A stretch of 64,000 nucleotides of DNA from CAVVYW01 sp963752605 (GTDB taxonomy: Bacteria; Actinomycetota; Thermoleophilia; Solirubrobacterales; 70-9), in contig CAVVYW010000005.1 in the NCBI GenBank assembly GCA_963752605.1, positions 248,001 through 312,000 on the forward strand, given 5' to 3'. Made by a program: the position numbers and the translations under genes. The notes below the pieces were generated by a model. The model had not been told where the DNA came from, ran no database searches, and saw only the letters and a program-made list of their open reading frames with translations. Shown piece after piece: positions 8,136 through 15,768 of this stretch. Numbering within the stretch: the first letter of the stretch is position 1; each line of letters begins with the position of its first letter.

Positions 8136-8996
8136 TCATCCCTGATCGATGACCACGTTGTCGATAAGCCTTGCCTCGCCGACCTGGGCGGCGACCGCGA
8201 GCAGCACAGGCCTGCCGTTGAGCTCGGCAACGGGAGTCAGGTCCTCCGCGTCGCGCGCCTCCACGTACTCCGGGTCGATGCCCGCGTCACGCAGCTCGCC
8301 CTCGACGGCGGCGACCAGCGAGGCGGTGGAGCGCTCGCCGTCACGCGCGGCTCGCTCGGCGGACTCGAGCGCCCGCGACAGCACCCGCGCGCGCTCGCGC
8401 TGTTCTCCGTTCAGGTACGCGTTGCGCGAGCTCAGCGCCAGCCCGTCCTCGTCCCTCACCGTGGGAAGCACCTTCACCTCGATGGGGAAGTCGAGATCGC
8501 GGACCATGCGCTCGATCACAACCGCCTGCTGGGCGTCCTTGCGCCCGAAGTAGGCGATCTGGGGCTGGACGCTGTTGAAGAGCTTGGCGACGACGGTGGT
8601 GACGCCGCGGAAGTGGGAGGGCCCGCGCCGCTCCGGTGCGCCGTCGAGCACGCCAGTGAGCGCCGCATCCACCTCGACCGTGGTGGAGAAGTCCTCGGGA
8701 TAGACCTCCTCGGCGTCTGGCATCCAGAGAAGGTCCACGCCCTCGAGCGCGGCGAGCTCGGCGTCGCGGTCCTCGTCCCGCGGATAGGAGTCGAGATCCT
8801 CGCCGGGGCCGAACTGCGTCGGATTGACGAAGAGGCTGACCACGACCACGTCGCACTCCTCGCGCGCCGAGCGCATCAGTGACAGGTGGCCGTCGTGGAA
8901 GTAGCCCATGGTCGGGACGAGGCCGATCCGCTGCCCCTGCCGCCGCGGCTCGGCGAGCGCCTCACGCAGCTCCGCCTTGGTTCGCACCCTGTTCAC
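8136..8996 (-). CDS. panC: Pantothenate synthetase PanC
   Basis: ATP-dependent condensation of pantoate with beta-alanine to pantothenate. 286 residues, the usual length. Seen: VPTMGYFHDGHLSLM (the HIGH-like ATP motif of nucleotidyltransferases), VVVSLFVNPTQFGPGEDLDSYPR, FRGVTTVVAKLFN, the FGRKDAQQAVVIERM strand, and LALSSRNAYL, all in the family order. The start overlaps the end of the upstream DUF2520 gene by 4 bp; panD follows after 25 bp. Confidence 0.96.
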   Translation of the reverse strand: MNRVRTKAELREALAEPRRQGQRIGLVPTMGYFHDGHLSLMRSAREECDVVVVSLFVNPTQFGPGEDLDSYPRDEDRDAELAALEGVDLLWMPDAEEVYPEDFSTTVEVDAALTGVLDGAPERRGPSHFRGVTTVVAKLFNSVQPQIAYFGRKDAQQAVVIERMVRDLDFPIEVKVLPTVRDEDGLALSSRNAYLNGEQRERARVLSRALESAERAARDGERSTASLVAAVEGELRDAGIDPEYVEARDAEDLTPVAELNGRPVLLAVAAQVGEARLIDNVVIDQG

Positions 8997-9763
8997 GCGG
9001 GCACCCGCTCCGCTCTTGCCGCCAGGGCCTCGTACATCGGCAGGAGCTCGGGCGCGAGCTGGCCGAGCGCGGCGCGGTGGCGCTCGATCGTCTCGCGGTC
9101 CCCTCGCGCGATCGGGCCGGTCAGCGCCTCAGGTCCACGCTCTGCCCAGTTGGCTGCAGTGCGCAGCACCAGCGGTGCCAGCAGGTCCCGGGCGTCGTCG
9201 ACGCCGGCCCTCTGGAGCAGCTCGGCCGCGGACTCCTCGAGCGCGACCAGGAGATTCGACGCCATCGAGGCGGCCGCGTGGTAGGCGGCACGGTTCTCCT
9301 CGGCGACTTCGAAGGGCCGCATGCCCAGGGCCTCTGCGAGGGCCTTCGCATATGCCAGGGCGCCCTCACTCGAACCGGCGACAGCGGCGGGCGTCCCGTC
9401 AACGGGGGTCGCGCCATCGGCGAAGGTCTGCAGGGGATGGACGGAGAAGGCCTCGGCGCCGCCGCGGGTGGCGGGCGCGAGCGCCTCGAGCGTGGTCGCG
9501 CCGCTGACATGGCCGACGAGACGGAGCCCGGCGGGTGCGATGGCGGCGTAGGCCTCCGGGATGGCGGCGTCCGGGACGCAGAGCAGAGCCGCGCCGGCGC
9601 CCCGGGCGCCCTCCAGCGAGTCATCGCGGCCCGCCAGGCGGACCTCGATGCCGGCGCGCTCAGCGGCCCGCGCCAGCGAGCGGCCGGCGCGGCCGCGCCC
9701 GACGATCGCGAGCGGCGCAGCGCTCGGTGGGTTAGGGACGGTTTCCCGTTCCAGTTCTCGCAT
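8993..9763 (-). CDS. Rossmann-fold DUF2520 protein, first gene of the pantothenate operon
   Basis: 256 residues. The N-terminal dinucleotide-binding Rossmann motif (LAIVGRGRAGRSLARAAERAG, residues about 18-38) is followed by the LCVPDAAI and GHVSGATTLEAL segments, then the DUF2520 helical domain with SVHPLQTFADG and the AYHAAASMASNLLVAL helix. The layout is that of NAD(P)-dependent beta-hydroxyacid dehydrogenases and of ketopantoate reductase. It overlaps panC by 4 bp, and no panE lies in the window. Known for the family: DUF2520 proteins are often beside pan genes. Inference: it may reduce ketopantoate to pantoate. The start codon at 9763 is the first of the frame; a start about 15 codons later would also keep the whole fold. 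Confidence 0.8.
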   Translation of the reverse strand: MRELERETVPNPPSAAPLAIVGRGRAGRSLARAAERAGIEVRLAGRDDSLEGARGAGAALLCVPDAAIPEAYAAIAPAGLRLVGHVSGATTLEALAPATRGGAEAFSVHPLQTFADGATPVDGTPAAVAGSSEGALAYAKALAEALGMRPFEVAEENRAAYHAAASMASNLLVALEESAAELLQRAGVDDARDLLAPLVLRTAANWAERGPEALTGPIARGDRETIERHRAALGQLAPELLPMYEALAARAERVPA

Positions 9764-9975
9764 GGGAGATACCGGTCGGCTCTAGTGGTTGAGGACGAGT
9801 GGTTGGGTGAGTCTCCGGGTCCGCGCCATTCGGTCACGGCCCGAAGCGGATTATAGGGCGGCGCCTGACGCGGCCGCCCGGTTCGAGGGACGGCGGAGCC
9901 GGCGCCGAAAAGTCCCGGAATTTGCGGAAAACCGGCGGCTCCACGAGGTCGTGCCGCCGAACTACTATCGGAGGC
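9764..9975. other. Divergent intergenic region, no gene seen
   Basis: 212 bp between the leftward pan operon and the rightward FmdB-type gene; it must hold both promoters. The sequence is less GC-rich near 9910-9970, with several AT-rich hexamers. I see no convincing paired -35/-10 boxes, long inverted repeat or RNA gene. Confidence 0.5.
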
Positions 9976-10272
9976 ATGCCGGTCTACGAGTTCCTCTGCG
10001 TCAAGTGCGGTCACCACTTCGAGGAGCTGGTCGGCCCGCAGGTCGAGAAGAAGATTGGCGACGTCACCTGCCCGGAGTGCGGGGCCGAGAAGCCCAACCG
10101 GCTGGCTCCCTCTTCCATCGCGACCACGAAGGGACTGACGGCCGGGCAGAAACGCCGGCTCGAGGCGGAGCGCGACATCCACGGGGGCGGGGCCAAGCAG
10201 CGCTTCCAGGAGCAGCGCTCGAGGGAGAAGAAGGCGGCGGAGCGCCGGTCAGGGCGGAGGGGGAACCGCTGA
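9976..10272 (+). CDS. FmdB-type zinc-ribbon protein
   Basis: 98 residues from ATG 9976 (MPVYEFLC). The start is set by family similarity and by a ggagg box 2-6 bases upstream, closer than usual. The FmdB/CxxC zinc ribbon comprises VYEFLCVKCGHHFEE and the second pair CPECGAEKPNR, followed by a highly charged Arg/Lys/Glu tail (residues 55-98) that may bind nucleic acid. These proteins are named for a putative regulator of formamidase, but most are of unknown function. The stop shares one base with the start of the DNA glycosylase gene, suggesting a two-gene unit. Confidence 0.85.
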   Translation: MPVYEFLCVKCGHHFEELVGPQVEKKIGDVTCPECGAEKPNRLAPSSIATTKGLTAGQKRRLEAERDIHGGGAKQRFQEQRSREKKAAERRSGRRGNR

Positions 10273-10925
10273 TGGAGGCCGCGACTCGCCGCGAGGCGCT
10301 GGTCGAGATCTACAACCAGGCATCCGTCTGCGAGAAGTGCCCACTCTCGGAGACGCGCAACCGCGTCGTCTTCGGCTCGGGCAACTCCGACGCCGACCTG
10401 ATGTTCGTCGGGGAGGCGCCGGGCGCCGAGGAGGATCGCCAAGGCCTGCCCTTCGTCGGGCGCGCGGGCGGATTCCTCACCGAGCTGCTGGAGGGGATCG
10501 GCCTGAAGCGGGAGGACGTGTTCATCGCGAACGTCCTCAAGTGCCGTCCCCCCGGCAACCGCGATCCCCAGCCCGAGGAGATCGACTCCTGCCGGCCCTA
10601 CCTGGAGAAGCAGGTGGAGCTGATCCAGCCGCGCATCATCGGGACGCTCGGGAACTTCGCCACCAAGCTGCTGACGGGCAAGCCGACCGGGATCACCAAG
10701 GTCCGCGGCACCGCGCAGGAGCAGACGCTCGGAGGACGGCAGGTCTTTCTTCTGCCCCTTTTCCACCCGGCGGCGGGGCTGCGGACGCCGAGGGTGGCGG
10801 AGCAGCTGCGCGAGGACTTCCAGCTGATACCGGGGCTCCTCGACCAGCCGCTGCCGGAGCCTCCGCCTCCGCTGGTCGAGGCGACCGCCAAGGCCGAGGC
10901 GGACCAGATGGGCCTCTTCGGCTGA
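10272..10925 (+). CDS. Family 4 uracil-DNA glycosylase (4Fe-4S)
   Basis: Removes uracil from DNA as the first step of base excision repair. 217 residues from ATG 10272; the longer open frame upstream overlaps the FmdB gene and is not family-like. Iron-sulfur Cys pair C20/C23 (VCEKCPL), motif A GEAPGAEEDRQGLPFVGRAG, the third and fourth Cys in NVLKCRPPGNRDPQPEEIDSC, and motif B LFHPAA near the C-terminal third are all present, so the enzyme should be active. A Pro/Glu-rich tail ends in QMGLFG, resembling a beta-clamp (DnaN) binding peptide (QxxLF); that reading is inference. Confidence 0.93.
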   Translation: MEAATRREALVEIYNQASVCEKCPLSETRNRVVFGSGNSDADLMFVGEAPGAEEDRQGLPFVGRAGGFLTELLEGIGLKREDVFIANVLKCRPPGNRDPQPEEIDSCRPYLEKQVELIQPRIIGTLGNFATKLLTGKPTGITKVRGTAQEQTLGGRQVFLLPLFHPAAGLRTPRVAEQLREDFQLIPGLLDQPLPEPPPPLVEATAKAEADQMGLFG

Positions 10926-10951
10926 GCCCGCCGCGCCGGTAGGCTCGGCCG

Positions 10952-11897
10952 GTGTTCCGAGCCGCGCGGCATCTGGCGGAGCTGGCGCAAGCCGCCGCGA
11001 CGAAGCGGTCTCGCCTGCGCGACGACGGGCAGGCGCTCGGCGAGCTCGAGGCCAGGCAGCTCGAGCTGCCCGCGGGGCTCGGGATCGAGTGGCTGGGCGT
11101 GTCCGGGCTACCGGATCACGTACGAGGGGAAGACGCTCTACGTCGACCCGTACTTCTCCCGGGTCCCGCTCAGCAGCCTGATCAGGCGGCGGGCGGCGCT
11201 GCCGGACCCGGCGGCGCTCGACCGGTTCCTGCCGACCGAGGACGGGGTGGTGGGGGTTCTCGTCGGCCACACCCACTTCGATCACGCTGTGGACGCGCCG
11301 GCGGTGGCGCGGCGATACGGCTGCAGGGCCTACGGGTCGAAGTCGCTCGGCGCACTGATGCGCCTGCACGGGCTCGGCGAGCTGGCCGTGGAGGTGGAGC
11401 CGTACCGGACCTACGAGCTCGGCCCCTTCGAGGTCAGCTTCACGCCCAGCGCGCACTCGAAGCTGCTGCTCGGGCTGGCCGTCCCGTACTCCGGCGAGCT
11501 GACCTGCGAGCACCTCGACGGACTGGCGCCGAGCGCCTACCGCTGCGGCCAGGTCTGGGGCATCCGCATCGCGGTCGCAGGCATCACGCTCTACCACCAG
11601 GGCAGCGCCGAGCTCGTCGACGACGCGATCCGCGATCGTGGCGTCGACGTGTTCCTGGCCGGGATCGCCGGCCGCAACTTCACTGAGCGCTACTGGGAGC
11701 GGGTCCTGCCGCGGCTCGATCCCGCCGTGGTGGTCCCGACGCACTACGACAACTTCTTCGTGCCGCTCGGCGCCGAGATGGAGCTGATGGGGGCGGCGCG
11801 GATCAACGAGCTGCCGGATGAACTCTCGGCGGTGAGCCGGGACGTCCGTCTTGCGGCGCTGCCGAGGTTCGAGGGTGCTCCGCGTCATGACCACTGA
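10952..11897 (+). CDS. MBL-fold metal-dependent hydrolase, interrupted by a +1 frame break
   Basis: The reading frame starts at GTG 10952 and continues in the +1 frame after about 11107. Before the break it reads LGIEWLGVSG; after it, YRITYEGKTLYVDPYFSR, which is a continuous UlaG/RomA-like metallo-beta-lactamase N-terminus if one G of the GGG at 11105-11107 is removed. Downstream are the metal-binding GHTHFDHAVD, TPSAHSK, GITLYHQGSAE and VVPTHYDN. These proteins hydrolyse a range of phosphodiester or lactone substrates; the actual substrate is unknown. The stop overlaps tsaE by 11 bp. I treat the break as a probable sequence error, since both halves keep strong family similarity. Confidence 0.8.
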
Positions 11898-12298
11898 GCG
11901 CACCGCGAGCGCCGAGGAGACGGAGGCACTCGGTGAGGCTATGGCCGCGGACCTGCGGGCCGGAGACGTCGTGCTGGTCGGCGGGGATCTCGGGGCCGGG
12001 AAGACCACCTTCATCCGCGGGGCCTGCCGCGGGTTGGGGGTGACCGCGCCGGTCACCTCGCCCACCTTCACGATCGGGCACCTCTATCCCGGACGCGTCC
12101 CCGTCGCCCACCTCGACCTCTACCGGCTCGCCGACCTGGGCCAGGAGGACCCGGCCCTGCTCGAGGACTACGTCGACCGACCGGAACGTCGCCCTGATCG
12201 AGTGGCCGGCGGCGGCCGAGCCGGAGCTCGAGCGGGTCACCCGTCGCGTCGCGATCCGCCACCTGGGCGGCGACGAGCGCGAGATCGAGTTCGACTGA
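11887..12298 (+). CDS. tsaE: TsaE, t6A synthesis ATPase (apparent +1 frame break)
   Basis: P-loop ATPase of the TsaB-TsaD-TsaE complex that makes N6-threonylcarbamoyladenosine at A37 of ANN-decoding tRNAs. From ATG 11887: switch/P-loop GGDLGAGKTTFIRG, then TSPTFTIGHLYPGRVPVAHLD with the conserved HLDLYRL. At 12181-12184 the frame breaks; removing one G gives YVDRPNVALIEWPAAAE, the normal C-terminal motif, ending at the TGA 12296-12298 about 137 codons from the start. Without correction the frame runs on to 12306 with an arginine-rich tail unlike the family. Because the gene is essential in most bacteria, a base-call error is more likely than loss. Confidence 0.88.
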
Positions 12299-12302
12299 GC
12301 GG

Positions 12303-12608
12303 CTAGTAGCCGCCGTTCGACTGCTCGTCGAGCTTCTTCTGCGCCTCGTCGATTTGCCCCTGCGCCTGCTCCTTGGAGTCCTGGATCTGCTGCTTGGCCT
12401 CGGGAGCCTGCTTCTGGGCCTTGTCCAGGGCGGTGTCGATCTGCTCCTGCGCGGTCGAGAGGCCCTCCTTCGCCTGGTCGACGGCGTTCTCGGTCTCTTC
12501 GTCGCTACACCCGCCGGCGCCCGCTCCGAGCGCGGCGACGGCGAGCACGGCGGCGACCTTGCCGGTCCTCCGGGCGCCCGGTGCGATCCTGCTGGACTGG
12601 TTCCTCAT
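12303..12608 (-). CDS. Small coiled-coil lipoprotein
   Basis: 101 residues. A signal peptide with basic n-region and hydrophobic VAAVLAVAALGAGAGG runs up to a lipobox Cys at residue 34, and the remaining 65 residues are a Gln/Glu/Lys/Ala-rich heptad-like coiled coil (AKEGLSTAQEQIDTALDKAQ and similar). It is therefore predicted to be anchored outside the membrane by lipid and to form helical bundles. The function is unknown. Its position is odd: it is on the minus strand between tsaE and tsaB, splitting what is usually a continuous t6A operon; it is convergent with tsaE and divergent from tsaB. Confidence 0.75.
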   Translation of the reverse strand: MRNQSSRIAPGARRTGKVAAVLAVAALGAGAGGCSDEETENAVDQAKEGLSTAQEQIDTALDKAQKQAPEAKQQIQDSKEQAQGQIDEAQKKLDEQSNGGY

Positions 12609-12668
12609 GAGCCCTCTCCTTGTCCCCGATTACATGAGCGCCCCTCGGCGCGGGTCCCGACTGTAACC

Positions 12669-13367
12669 GTGGGAGCCGTGCTCGGCATCGACGCCGCCAC
12701 CGCGGATGCTGCCGTCGCACTTGCCCGCGGCGGCGAGGTGCTCCACGAGGCGGCCATCCCGCCCGGACCGGACGGCCGGCCCCAGCACTCGCGGGTGCTG
12801 CTGGCGGAGGTGGAGCGGGCGGTCGAGGCTGGGGGCGGCTGGGGTGAGGTGGAGCGGATCGCCGTTGGGATCGGGCCCGGCTCCTTCACCGGTCTGCGGA
12901 TCGGGATCGCGACAGCGCGGGCACTGGCGCAGGCGCGGGGGCTGCCGATCGCCGGGGTCAGTTCGCTGGAGGTGCTGGCGCGTGGGATCTCGGAGCACCG
13001 GGACGCGGCCGGGAGCGCTCTCCCGGTGCTGGACGCGCGCCGCGGCCAGGTCTTCGCCGCCTTGTATGGACGCGATGGCGCCGAGGTCTGGCCGCCGCTC
13101 GTCGCCGAGCCGGAGGTGTTCGCGGACCGGCTTCGGGAGGTGGATTCGGCCTTGCTGGCGGGCGGAGACGGGGCGGTACGATTCGCCGCGGAACTCGAGG
13201 CCGCCGGAGTCGCGGTTGCTTCACCCGACGATCCGGTCCACCGAATTGCGGCACGCCACCTGTGCGCGCTTGGGGAGACCGCCGCCGGGGAGGCGCCGGA
13301 GCGGATCGAGCCCATCTATTTGAGAGAGCCCGACGCGAAGAGATGGCAACAACGAGATCGGAAATGA
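12669..13367 (+). CDS. tsaB: TsaB, t6A synthesis complex subunit
   Basis: ASKHA-fold partner that scaffolds TsaD and TsaE in t6A formation. About 232 residues from GTG 12669 (a GTG at 12678 is equally possible). Family motifs: VLGIDAATADAAVAL, HSRVLLAEVERAV, VGIGPGSFTGLRIGIATARAL (the signature of the family), LPVLDARRGQVFAALY. The C-terminal PIYLREPDAKRW is also typical. The ribosome site is weak. The stop overlaps the rimI start by 4 bp (ATGA), the first of a series of close couplings through to tsaD. Confidence 0.93.
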   Translation: MGAVLGIDAATADAAVALARGGEVLHEAAIPPGPDGRPQHSRVLLAEVERAVEAGGGWGEVERIAVGIGPGSFTGLRIGIATARALAQARGLPIAGVSSLEVLARGISEHRDAAGSALPVLDARRGQVFAALYGRDGAEVWPPLVAEPEVFADRLREVDSALLAGGDGAVRFAAELEAAGVAVASPDDPVHRIAARHLCALGETAAGEAPERIEPIYLREPDAKRWQQRDRK

Positions 13368-13831
13368 CCGAGAGGGGGGATCTCACCCTGCGGCGGCTCA
13401 CCTATGGCGACCTGCCCGCGGTGATCTCGATCGAGCGCCAGTCGTTCTCGACGCCCTGGTCGCTCGCGATGTTCGTACTCGAGCTCTCCAAGCCGTCGGG
13501 GATCTGCCTCGCAGCCGAGGACGAGACCGGTCTGATCGGCTACCTGGTCTGCTCGCGCTACGACGAGGTCTGGCACCTGATGAACGTGGCGATCCACGCC
13601 GACAGGCGCCGGGCCGGCATCGCGACGGACCTGATCGAGCGCCTCTTCGAGGAGGCGGGGCCCGGGGCGAGGTACACGCTCGAGGTTCGCGTCTCCAACG
13701 GGCCCGCCATCGCCATGTACCAGCGCTTCGGCTTCAAGTCCGCGGGTCGCCGGCGCCGCTACTACCACGACAACGGCGAGGACGCTCTGATCATGTGGTT
13801 CGAGGCGACCGAGCCCGCCGGCGTCGCCTGA
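13364..13831 (+). CDS. rimI: RimI-type ribosomal-protein/N-terminal alanine acetyltransferase
   Basis: GNAT acetyltransferase that acetylates protein N-termini (classically ribosomal S18) using acetyl-CoA. 155 residues from ATG 13364, chosen for the ATGA overlap with tsaB; ATG 13343 in frame is an alternative. The acetyl-CoA loop R-x-x-G-I-A (DRRRAGIATDLIERL) and the C-terminal SNGPAIAMYQRFGFKSAGRRRRYY, with YY-x-D-N, match RimI closely. The gene sits between tsaB and tsaD, the usual place for rimI in actinobacteria. Confidence 0.92.
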   Translation: MTERGDLTLRRLTYGDLPAVISIERQSFSTPWSLAMFVLELSKPSGICLAAEDETGLIGYLVCSRYDEVWHLMNVAIHADRRRAGIATDLIERLFEEAGPGARYTLEVRVSNGPAIAMYQRFGFKSAGRRRRYYHDNGEDALIMWFEATEPAGVA

Positions 13832-13850
13832 TCTCGTCCGGAGGCGCGGC

Positions 13851-14858
13851 GTGAAGCTCCTCGCGATCGAGACCTCCTGCGACGACACCTGTGCGGCCGT
13901 GGTCGAGGACGCGCGGGTCCTCTCCAACCTCGTCTCCTCGCAGGCCGCCTTCCACGAGGCCTATGGCGGTGTGGTGCCGGAGGTCGCCTCCCGCCATCAC
14001 CTCGAGCTGGTGAACGCGGTGATCGCCGCCGCGCTCGACGCGTCCGGGACGGAGCTCGAGGACGTGGACGCGGTCGCCGTCACGCAGGGTCCTGGCCTGA
14101 TCGGCGCGCTGCTGGTCGGGTTGAGCACCGCCAAGGCGCTTGCCGCCGCCCGGCGCAAGCCGCTGATCCCCGTCGACCACCTCCACGGGCATGTCGCCGC
14201 CAACCTCCTCGAGCCCGACCCCCTCGAGCCGCCGTTCCTCTGCCTGATCGCGAGCGGCGGCCACACCCTGCTGGCGGACGTTCGCGAGCCGTCTTCTTTC
14301 CAGACCCTTGGGCAGACCCTCGACGACGCCGCCGGCGAGGCCTTCGACAAGGGGGCTCGCCTGCTCGGCCTCGGGTATCCGGGCGGCCCGGCGATCGAGA
14401 GGGTCGCGCGCGGCGGCGACCCCGAGGCGTTCGACTTCCCGGTGGCGATGGAGGGGCCCGGCCTCGACTTCAGCTTCAGCGGGCTGAAGACCGCGCTGGT
14501 CTACAAGGTTCGCGAGCTGGATCCCGAGCGGGTGGAGGAGATGAAGGCCGACCTCGCCGCCTCCTACCAGCGTGCGATCGTCGAGCAGCTCGCAGGGAAG
14601 CTCGAGCGCGCGGCGAGGGACGGCCGCTGGCCGGCGGTCGTGCTCGGCGGCGGGGTGGCGGCCAACTCCGAGCTGCGCGCGCGGGCGGAGGCGATCTGCG
14701 AAGAGCTGGGGCTGCGGTTGAAGCTGGTCCCGATGGACCTCTGCACCGACAACGCCGCGATGATCGCCTCGGCCGCCAGATTCGTGGAGCCGATTCCGTA
14801 CCCCGACTATCTGGACTTTGATGCCTTCGCCACGGGTGAGGCTGTACAGCCGGCCTGA
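13851..14858 (+). CDS. tsaD: TsaD, tRNA threonylcarbamoyladenosine transferase
   Basis: Catalytic subunit (Kae1/Gcp family) that transfers threonylcarbamoyl to A37 of tRNA. 335 residues, typical. GTG start with MKLLAIETSCDDTCAAVV; metal-binding His pair in VDHLHGHVAANLL; LIASGGHTLL; DDAAGEAFDKGARLLGLGYPGG; FSFSGLKTAL; VLGGGVAANSELR; and the last metal ligand in CTDNAAMIA. All active-site residues are present. It follows rimI by 19 bp, and its 3' end overlaps the glutaredoxin-like gene. Confidence 0.97.
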   Translation: MKLLAIETSCDDTCAAVVEDARVLSNLVSSQAAFHEAYGGVVPEVASRHHLELVNAVIAAALDASGTELEDVDAVAVTQGPGLIGALLVGLSTAKALAAARRKPLIPVDHLHGHVAANLLEPDPLEPPFLCLIASGGHTLLADVREPSSFQTLGQTLDDAAGEAFDKGARLLGLGYPGGPAIERVARGGDPEAFDFPVAMEGPGLDFSFSGLKTALVYKVRELDPERVEEMKADLAASYQRAIVEQLAGKLERAARDGRWPAVVLGGGVAANSELRARAEAICEELGLRLKLVPMDLCTDNAAMIASAARFVEPIPYPDYLDFDAFATGEAVQPA

Positions 14859-15075
14859 CTGCCACCTCTGCGACGAGGCACGGGCCGGCCTCGAGTCGCT
14901 GCTCGCCGAGGGGGCCGAATTCGAGCTCGAGGAGGTGGACATCGACTCGGACGATCGCCTGCTGGCGCGCTTCCTGGAGCGGATCCCCGTGGTCGAGCTC
15001 GAGGGCGAGATCGTCAGCGAGCTGGTGATGGACCCGGAGAGCGTGAAAGCCAAGCTCGCTACGGTGTCCCCATGA
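14821..15075 (+). CDS. Glutaredoxin-like thiol protein
   Basis: About 84 residues (79 if the GTG at 14836 is used, which gives the family-like MRLYSRPDCHLCDEA). Thioredoxin fold with the redox pair in PDCHLCDEA near the N-terminus, a cis-Pro region IPVVELEGE, and a C-terminal helix. It matches the small DUF836/glutaredoxin family whose partner is usually unknown. It overlaps the end of tsaD and the ATG of rex (ATGA), so it is coupled to the redox-sensing repressor gene; a link to redox control is inference. Confidence 0.85.
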   Translation: MPSPRVRLYSRPDCHLCDEARAGLESLLAEGAEFELEEVDIDSDDRLLARFLERIPVVELEGEIVSELVMDPESVKAKLATVSP

Positions 15076-15746
15076 TCCAGGACGGCGTGGCGGGCACCGC
15101 GGAGCAAGGGACCCCCGAGATCAGCGAAGGCGATCGCCTCTCACTCGGGGTGGCGGCGCGCCTGTCGCGGTACCTGCAGGTGCTCACCCAGGCCCGGAAG
15201 ATGGGCAAGGACACGATCTCCTCGCAGGAGCTCTCCGACTACACGCACATCAACTCGACCCAGATCCGGCGTGACCTGTCCGGGTTCGGCAAGTTCGGGA
15301 AGCGCGGCGTCGGCTACAACGTCGACTCGCTGGTCCGCGAGATCCGGAAGATCCTGCGCACCGCCGGCCAGCACAACATCGCCCTGTTCGGAGCCGGCAA
15401 TCTCGGCCAGGCGATCGCCAGCTCGGAGATCTTCGCCGACCACGGCTTCCGGATCGTCGCGATGTTCGATGTCGATCCCTCGGTGATCGGTCGAAGCGTC
15501 GGCAGCCTCGCCGTGCAGCACTTCGACGAGCTCGAATCGACGGTCGCCGAGGAAAACGTGGTGGTGGGCGTGATCGCCGTGCCGGCCGACAACGCACAGG
15601 AGGTCGCCGACCGGTTGGTGGCCACCGGCGTCAAGATCATCTTCAACTACTCGGAGCAGCTGCTTCAGGTCCCGCCCGAGGTGACCGTCCACACCTCGAG
15701 CCCCGCCGTGGACCTGCTGTACGCGCTCTACTTCTACCTGACCTGA
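15072..15746 (+). CDS. rex: Rex, NADH/NAD+-sensing transcriptional repressor
   Basis: Dimeric repressor that leaves DNA when NADH rises, controlling respiratory and fermentative genes. 224 residues. The N-terminal winged helix (VAARLSRYLQVLTQA to TQIRRDLSGFGKFGKRGVGY, residues about 25-80) is followed by the Rossmann NAD-binding domain (NIALFGAGNLGQAI near residue 97) and the C-terminal swapped helix (SSPAVDLLYALYFYL). It starts in an ATGA overlap with the glutaredoxin-like gene. I see no full Rex palindrome (TTGTGAA-n-TTCACAA) in its own short upstream region, so autoregulation is not supported. Confidence 0.96.
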   Translation: MIQDGVAGTAEQGTPEISEGDRLSLGVAARLSRYLQVLTQARKMGKDTISSQELSDYTHINSTQIRRDLSGFGKFGKRGVGYNVDSLVREIRKILRTAGQHNIALFGAGNLGQAIASSEIFADHGFRIVAMFDVDPSVIGRSVGSLAVQHFDELESTVAEENVVVGVIAVPADNAQEVADRLVATGVKIIFNYSEQLLQVPPEVTVHTSSPAVDLLYALYFYLT

Positions 15747-15768
15747 GAACCCATCCCGCCCCGGCGCT

